Shown: piece after piece, positions 44,825-55,816 of the stretch
Numbering within the stretch: position 1 is the first letter of the stretch
Layout of the letters: every line of letters starts with the position of its first letter
From: Myxococcales bacterium
GTDB lineage: Bacteria; Myxococcota_A; Polyangia; Haliangiales; Haliangiaceae
Assembly: GCA_947483555.1 (NCBI GenBank)
Contig: CANKMW010000022.1
Location: 32,194-96,193 of the forward strand
Direction of reading: 5' to 3'
Length of the DNA: 64,000 bases
Notes under the pieces: generated by a model
Told to the model about the DNA's origin: nothing
The model's database searches: none
The model's input: the letters and a program-made list of their open reading frames with translations, nothing else
Position numbers and translations under genes: made by a program

Positions 44825-46623
44825 CACCCTCTCGTATCACGCCCGGCCGCTGCCGAGCGCGATGACTCCTGGTCGAGCGTGGCGCACGGCAGCGTGACGC
44901 GAAAGCGCGCCCCCTTGCCGCCGGGGGCGTCGATGACCTCGATGGTGCCGCCGGCGCGGGCCACCAGGTGCTTGACCACCGCCAGGCCCAGGCCGGTGCC
45001 GGCGCCGGGCGCCTTGGTGGTGAAGAACGGATCGAAGACCCGCGCTCGATCGGCGGCCGCCACACCGGGACCGTCGTCGGTGACGTCGAGCCCGAGCGCG
45101 ACGCCACCGGCGATCGCGACCCGGCCGATGGTGACCGTGCCGCCGTCGGGCATCGCCTGGGCGGCGTTCTGCACCAGGTTGACCAGCACCTGTTGCAGCG
45201 CGTGGGCGTCGATCGCCGCCTCCAGCGCGCCGTCGACGTCGACGGCGAGCGTGACGCGCGCGCGGCGGAGTTGCGGTGCCACCAGCGCGGCGACGTGGCG
45301 GGCCACCGCCGCCGGATCGCAGCTGGCGCGCTCGTCGTCCTTGCCGGCGCGGGCATAGTCGAGCAGGCCGGCGACGATCTGCTTCATGCGCGCGGCCTCC
45401 CCGGCGATGAGGTCGAGCCCGGCGCGGTCGGGGTGATCCTCGGCCTTGTCCTCGGCGAGCAGCTTGGCGTAGCCGAGCACGGTGGTGAGTGGGTTGTTGA
45501 TCTCGTGCGCGACCTGGGCCGACATGACGCCGACCGAGGCCAGGCGATCGCCGCGGGCCAGCGCCGCCTGCAGCTCGGCGCGCTCCCCGATGCGGGCCGC
45601 CATCTCGTCGATGCGGCGGCCCAGGTGGCCGATCTCGCCCGGCCCGGTCACGGTCGGACCGACGGCGTCACCGCGGGCGATGGCGTCGGCGCGCGCCGCC
45701 AGCGCGGCCAGGGGGCGGGTCAGTCTGGTCGCCAGCAGTGCGCCGAGCAGCAGCGCGGCGGCCAGCGCGACCACCGCGACCAGGAGCGTGGTGCGCCGGG
45801 TGGCGGCCGCCAGGGCGTAGGCGTCGTCCTCGGGCTGCTCGAGCACGATCGCCCACCGCACGCCGCGCAACGATTGGTAGCTGGCCAGGTTGCGGAACAC
45901 GGCCACGATGCCGGCGGTGGTCAGGTGGCCCTCGGCGGCGGCCCCCAGCGCGCGGTCGACGGCGGGTCGGCCGCGCCACGACGGCCCGCCCGGTGGCTGG
46001 CCGTCGGAGCGCGCCACCGGGGTGCCCTGGCCATCGACCACCACCACGCGCGCCCCGGTGCCGAGCCGGGCGCCGGCGAGCGCGTCCGAGACGAAGCCGA
46101 GATCGATCTCGGCCACGAAGAAGCCGACCAGCTCGCCGGTGCGGCTGCGGGCCTGCACCACCAGCGGCACGCGGGGATGGCCGGCGACGAAGATGGCGTC
46201 GCCGACGTAGCCGCCGAAGCTGCGGGCGGCGAGGTCGACGCCTTCGGGCAGCTCGTCACCGGCGATCGCGCGGCCATCGCCGTCGACGATCGCCAGCCGC
46301 GCCAGCACCGGGATGTCACGACCGAGCCGGCCGAGCAGACGCCCGGTGGCACGCCGGTCGGCGTCGTCGGTGGCGGTGGCCGCGGCGCGGCCGTCGGCCC
46401 AGGTCGCGGCCCCGATCTCGACCGCGCGCCGGGCGTCCTGCAACGTGGCGTCGAGGCCAGCGCCGAGCGCGCGCACCAGCGCCAGGTTGCCGCGCACGAC
46501 CTCGCGCTCGAGGTCGGCGCGGGTGCGGGAGAACGCCAGCGCGCCGATCGCGACGGTCGGGATCAGCGCGGCCAGCGCGAGCACGACGATCACGCGCCCG
46601 GTGAGCGAGCGCAGCGCGCTCAT
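44824..46623 (-). CDS. Membrane sensor histidine kinase (Cache-like sensor, HAMP)
   Basis: A 599-residue kinase. A TM helix (VIVVLALAALIPTVAIGALA, about 11-30), then a periplasmic region of about 260 residues resembling a Cache sensor, a second TM helix (LLVAVVALAAALLLGALLAT, about 295-315) and HAMP. HisKA carries its His in SAQVAHEINNPLTTVLGYAK; HATPase has NLVQNAAQAM, DDGPGVAAAD and GTGLGLAVVKHLV. ATG 46623 overlaps the stop of the solute-binding protein gene (ATGA). That coupling, with no transporter genes, suggests that the lipoprotein presents a ligand to the periplasmic sensor. Confidence 0.94.
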
Positions 46624-47882
46624 GGCGCCCCTCGCCGCGCGGGTGCGCGCGCCGGGTGCACGGTCCGCGGTTGCGGCGGCCGTTGCGGGGCCGGGGACAG
46701 CAGCCGGCTCCACGCCCGCCGCACGCCGGCCAGCGCCTCGGCCGCGCTGGCGTCGCCAGCCACGACGGCCGCCACCGCCGGGTTGAGATCGTCGAACAGC
46801 GCCGCCGACGCCGGGTGGCGCGGGAGCGGGGCGGCGCCGGCGAGCGCGGCATGAACCTGGCGGGCGAGCTTTCCGGCCCGCGCCAGGCCAGCGGCCGTGG
46901 TCGGCACCATGCCGAGGCGGCGCGACCACGTCGCCTGGACGTCGGGGCCGGTGAGCGCGGCGGCCAGTTGCCACGCGCCGTCGGGATCGCGGGCGCAGCG
47001 CGGCACGACCAGCAGCTGGCCACCGCGTGGGGCTCCCGGCCACGCCGCCACCGCGACGCCGACCAGCTCGCCGCTGCGCAGATCGGCGAGCTCGGGCAGC
47101 GCCCACGGACCGGTGGCCAGGATCGCGATGGCGCCGTCGCGGAAGCGGCGCGCTTCGGTCTCCGCCTCGGTCCCGGGCGCCGCCGGCGGCGCGGCCGGAC
47201 CTCCAGGCTGCATCAGCGCGGCCAGCTCGGCGAGCGCGGCCTCGGCAGCTGGACCGTCGATGCCGAGCGTGCCGTGGACGCCGTCGGCGACGTCGGCGCC
47301 GCGCGCGCGCAGGAACGGCACCAGCCAGTAGCCATCGACGCGCAGCCCGAGCCCCCAGCGGCCGGCCGTGGTCAGGGCGCGTCCAGCGGCGACCAGCGCG
47401 TCGAGGTCACGCGGCGGCCAGGCCGCCGGCCACGGCTGCGGCGGCGGATCACGATGCAGCAGCACCAGCCCGTCGGTGCTCATGGGCGCGGCGGCGAGGG
47501 CCCCGGCATGGCTGGCCAGCGCGCGCGCCTCGGGTAGCCAGTCGCGGGCCGCCAGCGCGGCGGGGGGCGCGGCCAGCAGGCCGTCGCCGGCCAGCGCCGG
47601 TAGCCAGGTGGCGTCGATGCGGGCCAGATCGGGACAGTCGTGGGAGCGCCGCATGGCCTGGCCGAGCACGGCTTCGCCGCGGGCGAAGGGCAGGAGCGTT
47701 GCTTCGACCGCCAGGTGGGTCGTGGTCAGCAGCTCGTCGAGGGCCGCGGTCTCGGCGGGCGAGAACGTGTGGACGAAGCGGATGGCGCGGGCCGGCGGCG
47801 GATCGGTGGACGTGCACGCGGTGGCCAGCAGCGCCACCAGCGCCACCAGCGTCACCAGCCGGGCCCGCTGCAGAGAGATCAC
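46620..47882 (-). CDS. Extracellular solute-binding lipoprotein (family 1-like), sensory context
   Basis: A 420-residue lipoprotein: signal peptide LVTLVALVALLATACTS (Cys near residue 23), then a periplasmic binding-protein fold of the ABC sugar-binding type (IRFVHTFSPAETAALDELL, ARIDATWLPALAGDGLL, GAIAILATGPWALPEL, GGQLLVVPRCARDPDGAWQL). It ends in an Ala/Pro/Arg-rich tail. Such proteins normally deliver sugars to ABC permeases; none is encoded here and the next two genes are a kinase and an NtrC regulator. The start is GTG 47882, with TGGTACCTT ending exactly 6 nt upstream. The ligand is unknown. Confidence 0.85.
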   Translation of the reverse strand: MISLQRARLVTLVALVALLATACTSTDPPPARAIRFVHTFSPAETAALDELLTTTHLAVEATLLPFARGEAVLGQAMRRSHDCPDLARIDATWLPALAGDGLLAAPPAALAARDWLPEARALASHAGALAAAPMSTDGLVLLHRDPPPQPWPAAWPPRDLDALVAAGRALTTAGRWGLGLRVDGYWLVPFLRARGADVADGVHGTLGIDGPAAEAALAELAALMQPGGPAAPPAAPGTEAETEARRFRDGAIAILATGPWALPELADLRSGELVGVAVAAWPGAPRGGQLLVVPRCARDPDGAWQLAAALTGPDVQATWSRRLGMVPTTAAGLARAGKLARQVHAALAGAAPLPRHPASAALFDDLNPAVAAVVAGDASAAEALAGVRRAWSRLLSPAPQRPPQPRTVHPARAPARRGAP

Positions 47883-47888
47883 GAGCGC

Positions 47889-47897
47889 AAGGTACCA
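47889..47897 (-). promoter_or_regulatory. Leaderless promoter (-10) of the SBP-HK-RR operon
   Basis: TGGTACCTT on the minus strand, followed by exactly six bases and GTG 47882. The 79-bp region shared with divergent yicC also holds the 10-bp palindrome ATCACGTGAT (47943-47952). Confidence 0.45.
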
Positions 47898-47961
47898 GCA
47901 AGAGATCGGGCCCGGGCCCGGCCGCGGGCACGGCCGTGGGGATCACGTGATATCAACGGTC

Positions 47962-48843
47962 ATGCGCAGCATGACCGGCTATGGCCGCGGGGTGGCCGAG
48001 CGGGGCGCCGCGCGGGTCACCGTCGAGCTGCGCTCGGTGAATCATCGCTTCCTCGATCTGAAGCTGCGCGGCGCGGTCAGCGCGGCGGTCGAGGACGCGG
48101 TCGCGCAGCGGGTCCGCGAGCGCGTGGAGCGCGGCGCCGTGGCTGGCACCATCCGCGTCGAGCGCGCCGGCCCGGGCGCGGCGGTGCGCGTCGATCGGGC
48201 GCTGGCCACCGAGATCCACGGTCAGCTGGCGGCGCTGGCCGCCGAGCTCGGGCTGCCAGCGCCCGGGCTGCGCGACGTCATCACCCAGCCCGGCGTGCTC
48301 GCGATCGCCGATCCGACCGGCGAGGGCGACGTCGACGCGGCGGCTGCCGCGGCCGCGGCCGCCACCACCGCGCTCGACGCGCTGGTCACGATGCGCGCCG
48401 CCGAAGGCGCGAACCTGGCCCGCGATCTGCGCTCGCGGATCGACGCGGTCGGCCGTACGTTCGACGCTCTGGCGGCGGCCACCGTCGAGGCCGCGGCGTC
48501 GGCGCGCGACCGGCTCCACGAGCGCGTCGCCCGCCTGCTCGAGGGCACCGCCGGCGTCGAGGCCACGCGCCTGGCCCAGGAGATCGCGGTCATGGCCGAT
48601 CGCGCCGACGTCACCGAGGAGCTGGTCCGCGCTCGTAGCCACCTGGCCCAGCTCGCCGCCGCCCTGGCCGGCGACGGAGCCAGCGGCGCCATCGGCCGCC
48701 GCTTCGACTTCCTGGTCCAGGAGCTCGGCCGCGAGATCAACACCCTGGGGGCCAAGTCGACCGCGGCGGTGATCGCGCAGCTGGTCGTCGAGGCCAAGAC
48801 CGAGCTGGAGAAGATCCGCGAGCAGATCCAGAACCTGGAATGA
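47962..48843 (+). CDS. yicC: YicC family endoribonuclease
   Basis: A 293-residue YicC-type protein. It begins with the typical RSMTGYGRG, followed by VELRSVNHRFLDLKLR, and ends with the characteristic ELGREINTLGAKSTAAVIAQ and VEAKTELEKIREQIQNLE. YicC proteins are RNA-processing endoribonucleases. The ATG at 47962 is immediately before the conserved block. The stop overlaps the gmk start (ATGA), the classical yicC-gmk pairing. Confidence 0.93.
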   Translation: MRSMTGYGRGVAERGAARVTVELRSVNHRFLDLKLRGAVSAAVEDAVAQRVRERVERGAVAGTIRVERAGPGAAVRVDRALATEIHGQLAALAAELGLPAPGLRDVITQPGVLAIADPTGEGDVDAAAAAAAAATTALDALVTMRAAEGANLARDLRSRIDAVGRTFDALAAATVEAAASARDRLHERVARLLEGTAGVEATRLAQEIAVMADRADVTEELVRARSHLAQLAAALAGDGASGAIGRRFDFLVQELGREINTLGAKSTAAVIAQLVVEAKTELEKIREQIQNLE

Positions 48844-49628
48844 ACGCGCTTTCACCGAACCGCTGCCCGCCAACCGCTTCTAGAATGTCCATCGTCACCA
48901 TGACCGCCGTGACCTCGCCGCCGCTGCAGTCCTTGCACCTCGACGCGCCGCCGCTGCGCGGCCGTGGCAGCTTGATCATCGTGTCGTCGCCATCGGGTGC
49001 CGGCAAGACCACGCTGACCCGGCGGCTGCTCGCCGAGCTGCCGACCATCGACTTCTCGGTCTCGTACACCACCCGGCCGCGGCGCGCCGGCGAGCTCGAT
49101 GGGGTCGACTACCACTTCGTCGATGCCGAGCACTTCGATCGCATGGTCGCCAGCGACGAGCTGGCCGAGTCGTTCGTCGTGCATGGCAACCGCTACGGCA
49201 CCGCCAAGGCGCCGATCGACGCCGCCATCGCCCGCGGTCGCGACATGATCTTCGACGTCGACTACCAGGGCGCCAACTCGCTCGCCGCGCAGTGGCCCGC
49301 CGACTCGGTCCGCATCTTCATCCTGCCGCCGGACCTGGCCACGCTCGAGGCTCGGCTGCGCCAGCGCGCCACCGACGCGCCCGAAGTCATCGCGCGCCGG
49401 CTCGCCAAGGCGATCGAGGAGCTGCGCCAGTTCGAGTCCTACGATCATCTGATCGTCAACCGCGACCTCGATCCGGCCTACGACCTGCTGCGCTCGATCT
49501 ACCTGACCCGTCGCTATGGCACCGTCGACCGCGCCGACGTGCCGCTCGCGCTCACGGAGCTCGCGGCTCGGGTCGCCGCCAACCAGGCTGACGATCCCGC
49601 GGCCCACGCGCGCGCGCTCGTGTCTTGA
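48840..49628 (+). CDS. gmk: Guanylate kinase
   Basis: Guanylate kinase (GMP + ATP to GDP + ADP). P-loop SSPSGAGKTTL, GMP-binding SVSYTTRPRRAGELDGVDYH, and the DVDYQGA and RLAKAIEELRQFESYDHLIVN blocks are present. The start is uncertain. ATG 48840 overlaps the yicC stop (ATGA) and gives 262 residues with a roughly 40-residue N-terminal extension; ATG 48885 or 48900 would give a more usual length. I keep the coupled start. Confidence 0.94.
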   Translation: MNALSPNRCPPTASRMSIVTMTAVTSPPLQSLHLDAPPLRGRGSLIIVSSPSGAGKTTLTRRLLAELPTIDFSVSYTTRPRRAGELDGVDYHFVDAEHFDRMVASDELAESFVVHGNRYGTAKAPIDAAIARGRDMIFDVDYQGANSLAAQWPADSVRIFILPPDLATLEARLRQRATDAPEVIARRLAKAIEELRQFESYDHLIVNRDLDPAYDLLRSIYLTRRYGTVDRADVPLALTELAARVAANQADDPAAHARALVS

Positions 49629-49649
49629 CGCGGACTTCCAGGTTGTGAC

Positions 49650-49668
49650 GCCGGCTCCCGGCCGGCTT
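49650..49668 (+). terminator. Weak terminator-like hairpin after gmk
   Basis: GCCGGC-TCCCG-GCCGGC followed by TT and C-rich sequence, 22 bp after the gmk stop. No proper T-run. Confidence 0.25.
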
Positions 49669-49771
49669 CCCCGGGCGGGCCGCCAGCAGGCTGCGACCGG
49701 TGCGACGGTCGCGGCGAGGTGCGGAGGTCGCAGGATGTCGGTTCGATCGTGCGTCGGCCTCGTCGAACTAG

Positions 49772-49800
49772 TTGACGCTGACCTCGGTCGGGACCACGCT
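49772..49800 (+). promoter_or_regulatory. Candidate promoter of the lipoprotein gene at 49807
   Basis: TTGACG (49772-49777), 17 bp spacer, CACGCT (49795-49800, a poor -10), then six bases to the ATG. Good -35 and geometry but a weak -10. Confidence 0.3.
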
Positions 49801-49806
49801 GGAACC

Positions 49807-50502
49807 ATGGGTCGTTGCCGTCCACGCGCGTCGCTGGTGCAGGTCGCGGTCGCCCTGCTGGCCAGCGGCCTGGTCACCACGGGCACGGCCTGCACCCGCA
49901 CCTTCTCCGCCGAGGTCGTGCAGCCCAATCCGCTCGCCCAGCCGACCGAGACGCTGCGTGACTCCGAGGAGATCACGATCGTCACCGGCGACATGGAGCT
50001 CGAGGTCCCGCAGCAGCCCGGCAAGGCGCAGCGGGTCGCGGTGATGCGACACAACAAGTACCCGCTCAACAACGTCGCCAGCTTTACGGTGGTGTCGCGG
50101 GATCGTCTGCGTTTCCACGTTCAGCTCGAGCACAAGTGGCAGGAGTGGGCCGACCTGAACACCTGGGAGGTGTACATGGTCGACGACGAGGGCCGGCGCT
50201 ATCTGCCCGAAGGCCTCGAGCACGCCCGCACCAAGCACCTGGTCAGCATGTGGGACCGCGAGATCCGCAGCGTGCAGCGCAACATGTACGGTGACATCGT
50301 GGCGATCAACGAGGACGGCCACCGGCGCCGCCAGACGCTGGGCTCGCTGTCGGTGTTCCGCGGCACCGCCGACGTCGTGTTCTATCACCGTGACGTCTTC
50401 ACGCCCGACCTGCGGCGGCTCACGCTGGTGGTTCGTCGTCCCGGTCAGGCCTTCGAGTTCCGCTGGAACTTCGACGACCGCCTGGCCGCGGCGCAGGACT
50501 GA
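49807..50502 (+). CDS. Putative lipoprotein between gmk and rel
   Basis: A 231-residue exported protein with signal segment SLVQVAVALLASGLVTTGTAC (Cys near residue 29; lipobox imperfect with Gly at -3). The mature part is a single beta-rich domain with MELEVPQQPGKAQRVAVMRH, LRFHVQLEHKWQEWADLNTW and VFYHRDVFTPDLRRLTLVVR. No domain recognised. The conserved look and lack of repeats suggest a real, structured envelope protein. A 90-bp gap separates it from rel. Confidence 0.72.
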   Translation: MGRCRPRASLVQVAVALLASGLVTTGTACTRTFSAEVVQPNPLAQPTETLRDSEEITIVTGDMELEVPQQPGKAQRVAVMRHNKYPLNNVASFTVVSRDRLRFHVQLEHKWQEWADLNTWEVYMVDDEGRRYLPEGLEHARTKHLVSMWDREIRSVQRNMYGDIVAINEDGHRRRQTLGSLSVFRGTADVVFYHRDVFTPDLRRLTLVVRRPGQAFEFRWNFDDRLAAAQD

Positions 50503-50507
50503 GACGG

Positions 50508-50537
50508 CCGCGCGGTCCCGCGCGGTCCCGCGCGGTC
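50508..50537 (+). repeat. Short 10-bp tandem repeat upstream of rel
   Basis: The unit cgcggtcccg occurs three times in a row (the third copy incomplete). Each copy can fold on itself, so it may act as an mRNA hairpin between the two genes. Confidence 0.5.
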
Positions 50538-50554
50538 GTCGAGCGCGGGCGCCG

Positions 50555-50563
50555 TGGTAGGCT
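50555..50563 (+). promoter_or_regulatory. Candidate extended -10 box of rel
   Basis: TGGTAGGCT, 28 nt before the ATG. The leader contains AAGAGGTG as ribosome-binding site, so this transcript is not leaderless. Confidence 0.4.
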
Positions 50564-50591
50564 CTCGACTCCAAGAGGTGCTTACCGCCGT

Positions 50592-52746
<2,155 letters not shown>

Positions 52747-52757
<11 letters not shown>

Positions 52758-52923
52758 GCGAGATCGTTAGACCGGGCGCTGGCTTGCCGGGCTCGCCGAA
52801 GCCTGCGAACAGCTCCGTCATCGAGACCGTCGAGCGGCGGCCGAGGCGGCTCTTGCGCTTGCGCCCCATGTTCTTGTGGTTGCGCTTGCGCTTGTTCTCG
52901 GAGGCGGCGGTGTTGGAGGCCAT
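52747..52923 (-). CDS. 58-residue Lys/Arg-rich protein
   Basis: ATG 52923 to TAG 52747 encodes MASNTAASENKRKRNHKNMG followed by RKRKSRLGRRSTVSMTELFA and an acidic/Pro-rich end. About a third of the first 36 residues are Lys or Arg, so nucleic-acid or ribosome binding is likely. Short basic proteins of this look occur in myxobacteria in my recollection, but no family name is certain. Codon use (strong G/C third positions) and a purine-rich stretch (GGGA) ahead of the start support a real gene. Its last 11 bp overlap the end of rel on the opposite strand. Confidence 0.65.
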
Positions 52924-53012
52924 GGTCAGCGTCCCGTTCGGGTGAGCGCGTGTACTTATCCGCCATTCCGGCCGCTGTCAACCCTCAGGACGGGTCCCGG
53001 CGGTGCACCAGC

Positions 53013-53633
53013 TCAGCTCTCGAGGGCGACGGTCGCCGATTCCGAGGCGTGGCGCAGCATCGCCCGCAGCTTTCGCCCGGTCTCGCCGGCCAGGTCGTGG
53101 AATTCGATGCCGAAGCCAGGATCCTTGCCCTGCCGGATCCACGCCACGGTGCCGGTCGCGACCAGGGTGTCCCCGACCGGTGTGCTGATCGCGAGGTCGA
53201 CCTGGGTCGCCACCGCGGGCGGTTCGGCCGAGCGCACGAAGGCGCCGCCCGCCGACAGGTCCTCGACGGTGGTCGGCTGGGCCGCACCGCCACTCAGGGA
53301 CCACGTGGCCTGCAGCGTCGCCGGGAACCGGGTGTGGCCGCGGTGGGTTGCCTCGACGGTGATCTGACCGCGGGCGATCTCGAGCAGGAAGTCGCGGGTG
53401 GTCACGTCGGCCGGCGCGAACGCGAACCGCAGGCCGTGCTCGAAGGCGATGCCCATGACCTGCGCTCGCACCAGCGCCCGGTTGGGAAGGCCCGGAAAAC
53501 TGACCTCGATGAGGATCTCCTCTCCGATCGTCGCATCGGTGCGTGTCCGTGTCGACAGCGAGCCCCCGTCCGCGGGGTGGTACGATGCCAGGAACTCTTC
53601 TTTTGTGGCGAAGGCCAGGGTGACGAGGCGCAT
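53013..53633 (-). CDS. PilZ domain protein
   Basis: A 206-residue cytoplasmic protein. The C-terminal half is a PilZ domain with the cyclic-di-GMP signature: Arg residues in HRGHTRFPATL and the DLSAGGAF element, ending in GFGIEFHDL. The N-terminal half (VTLAFATKEEFLASYHPADG, GIAFEHGLRFAFAP) resembles a second, degenerate PilZ-like domain of the myxobacterial paralogous type. It would tie c-di-GMP to motility or surface functions. It is divergent from the pseudokinase gene, 69 bp apart. Confidence 0.88.
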   Translation of the reverse strand: MRLVTLAFATKEEFLASYHPADGGSLSTRTRTDATIGEEILIEVSFPGLPNRALVRAQVMGIAFEHGLRFAFAPADVTTRDFLLEIARGQITVEATHRGHTRFPATLQATWSLSGGAAQPTTVEDLSAGGAFVRSAEPPAVATQVDLAISTPVGDTLVATGTVAWIRQGKDPGFGIEFHDLAGETGRKLRAMLRHASESATVALES

Positions 53634-53702
53634 GGGCTGCTCCGGTTGCTTTCGCGGCAGGATGTTCTTACGATTCGCACGATTGCAGGATAGGCCCGCG
53701 AA

Positions 53703-55601
53703 ATGAAAGTTTGCCCCAAGTGCGGAAAACAGTACGCAGCAGACGCCAACTTCTGCACCAATGATGCGGGGCGTCTGGTTGCGATGTCGTCGTCGGCCTC
53801 GACCGGGCCGCCCCCGGCGGCGGCGGCGGCGGTGGCTTCGGCTGCCTCAGCGGCTTCGGCTGCGGCGGTCGCGGTTGCTCCGGCCATCCCGCTCCTGGGC
53901 GGCCGCTTCGAGCTGCGCGAGCGCGTCGGTGGCGGCGTGACCGGCGCGGTCCACAAGGCGATCGACACCCAGAACGGCGCCGCGGTCGCGATCAAGCTGA
54001 TCGCGCCGGCGGTCGTCGCGCAGCACGCGCAGCGCGTCGAGCGCGAGCTCAAGCTGCTCGAGAAGGTGCAGAGCCCGGCGGTGGCTCGGGTGCTCAGCTC
54101 CGGCAAGCAGGGCGATCAGCTGTGGGCTGCGATGGAGTGGGTCGAGGGCGGGGTGCCGCTTTCGCAGATGGTCGGGGCGTCCGGGATCGAGCCCGAGAAG
54201 GCCAGCGAGTTCGCGATCGCCGTCGGTGGGGCGCTGGTCGAGGCGGCCAAGGTCGGGGTCGTCCATCGCGATCTGGCGCCCAAGAACGTCCTGGTCGCGA
54301 ACGGCGCCGTGAAGCTCATCAACTTCGCGTTGCCAGTGCCCAACGAACGGGTCAGCGGCGTGCCAGCGTTCGTGTCGCCCGAGGTGATCGAGGGCAAGCA
54401 GGTCGATCAGCGCTCGAGCACCTACTCGCTGGGCGCCCTGTACTACTTTCTGCTGACCGGTCAGCCACCGTTCACCGGTGATCCGCAGGTCGTCCACGCC
54501 GCGCACCTGAGCGGTTCGGCGGTGCCGCCGTCGCAGCGGGCCGCCGTCGCCGCCGATGTCGACACGCTGGTCGGGCGCGCGATGGACCGCAACCCGGCCA
54601 AGCGCTATCTGACCCTCAAGCAGTTCCTCGACGACATCGACCGGGTCAAGAAGGGGCCCGAGGGCGGCACCAGCTCGACGGCACCGTTCGGGCGCGCCGG
54701 CGCCGCCGCCGGTGGGCTGGGCAAGCGCCGCGAGCCGGCAGCGACCATGCTCGGGGTCGGCAGCATCAACGAGGCGCGCACCAAGCAGATGGACGTTCAG
54801 ATTCCGCCCGAAGCGATGCGCGATGCCGCCGCGCTCGATGCGGCGGTGGCCGCCCGCGCGGCGACCGAGCGACCGGCGTCGCTGCCGCTGGGTGGAGCGT
54901 CCGGGTCGGCTCCGGAGACCGTGAGTCAGGCGATCGCCGCGCACGCCGCGACCCAGCCGCAGACGTCGTCGATGGCGCAGCCGCAGGCGCCGGCACCGGC
55001 GCCGGGACCCGCCGCGGCGTCGCCATGGGCGGCGCCCGCGGTCCACCCGGGGCCGATGACGCCGGCGGTTCACGCCGTCCAGGCCGCGGCACCGGCGATC
55101 GCCGCCGTGGCGCAGGCGGCGGCGCCGGTAGCGGCAAAGGCGGCGCCGGCGGTGCTGGCCGCCAAGCGGCCGGCCGGCGCGTCTCCGGCGATCACGCAGC
55201 CCGGTGGCGCGGGCAAGAAGAAGCAGGACGCCAAGGAGAAGAAGGCGGCGAAGGGCAAGTTCCGCGAGACGATGTGGTTCAAGAAGGGTGACCTCGATGC
55301 CGCCGCGGCCGAGGCGGCCGCGCAGAGCAAGGACGTCAACGCGCAGGACAAGGCCGACTCGCTGCCGATCGAGGAGCGCTACACCGACGACGGCTCGATC
55401 ACGACCACCGACGCGGCCCGCTACAGCCTCAAGACCGGGCATACCGGAGCGATGCCGGCGATGAACGACCGCGGGGCGTCGTCGGCGGTGTCGGAGGACG
55501 AGCTGATCGGTGAGATGAAGGGTGGCAGCCGCACGATGCTCATCGTGATCGCGGTCGGCGTGGTGGCGGTGATCGGCGTCATCGCCGCGTTCGTGCTGTA
55601 G
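53703..55601 (+). CDS. Zinc-ribbon pseudokinase, tail-anchored
   Basis: A 632-residue protein. An N-terminal zinc-ribbon (CPKCGKQYAADANFC) and an Ala-rich linker precede a Hanks-type kinase fold (about 65-325). The glycine loop reads VGGGVTGAVHKA, Lys98 (AIKLI) and the catalytic loop HRDLAPKN (188-195) are kept. The DFG motif, however, is NFA (207-209), so the Mg-binding Asp is lost. A long Ala/Pro-rich region and a C-terminal tail anchor (TMLIVIAVGVVAVIGVIAAF) follow. Probably an allosteric or scaffolding pseudokinase at the inner membrane. TAGGCC lies exactly 6 nt before the ATG. Confidence 0.85.
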   Translation: MKVCPKCGKQYAADANFCTNDAGRLVAMSSSASTGPPPAAAAAVASAASAASAAAVAVAPAIPLLGGRFELRERVGGGVTGAVHKAIDTQNGAAVAIKLIAPAVVAQHAQRVERELKLLEKVQSPAVARVLSSGKQGDQLWAAMEWVEGGVPLSQMVGASGIEPEKASEFAIAVGGALVEAAKVGVVHRDLAPKNVLVANGAVKLINFALPVPNERVSGVPAFVSPEVIEGKQVDQRSSTYSLGALYYFLLTGQPPFTGDPQVVHAAHLSGSAVPPSQRAAVAADVDTLVGRAMDRNPAKRYLTLKQFLDDIDRVKKGPEGGTSSTAPFGRAGAAAGGLGKRREPAATMLGVGSINEARTKQMDVQIPPEAMRDAAALDAAVAARAATERPASLPLGGASGSAPETVSQAIAAHAATQPQTSSMAQPQAPAPAPGPAAASPWAAPAVHPGPMTPAVHAVQAAAPAIAAVAQAAAPVAAKAAPAVLAAKRPAGASPAITQPGGAGKKKQDAKEKKAAKGKFRETMWFKKGDLDAAAAEAAAQSKDVNAQDKADSLPIEERYTDDGSITTTDAARYSLKTGHTGAMPAMNDRGASSAVSEDELIGEMKGGSRTMLIVIAVGVVAVIGVIAAFVL

Positions 55602-55650
55602 CCGCGAGCGCCGCCCGCGGGTCGCGACGTTCCACGACGGTGGGAATCCG

Positions 55651-55750
55651 TTCGCGCTGAGCGAGGCCGCGGAGCGGCCGAGTCGAAGTGCGCATGTCGA
55701 CGAAGTCCGTCCTTCGACACGGACCTCGCTTGCGCTCGGTCCGGCTCAGG
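55651..55750. repeat. Imperfect long inverted repeat, probably a dispersed intergenic element
   Basis: The left arm (55655-55687, containing GAGGCCGCGGAGCGGCCGAG and TCGAAG) and right arm (55711-55750, containing CCTTCGAC, GGACCTCGCT and GGCTCAGG) are imperfect reverse complements, with a 23-nt centre. This composition is typical of repetitive extragenic palindromes in GC-rich genomes. The rest of the 215-bp gap between 55601 and 55817 shows nothing else. Confidence 0.5.
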
Positions 55751-55816
55751 AGCCCGGTGGGGGCGGTGGGGAGCGCAAGCGATCGGACTCGCAGCGGTTT
55801 CTAACCGATCGATGTT

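Noticed and set aside
44826..44840. TGATACGAG box upstream of the NtrC-type regulator
   Set aside because: These bases are the last codons (RDTRG) of the preceding kinase, and the regulator is translationally coupled by TGATG, so a separate promoter is unnecessary.
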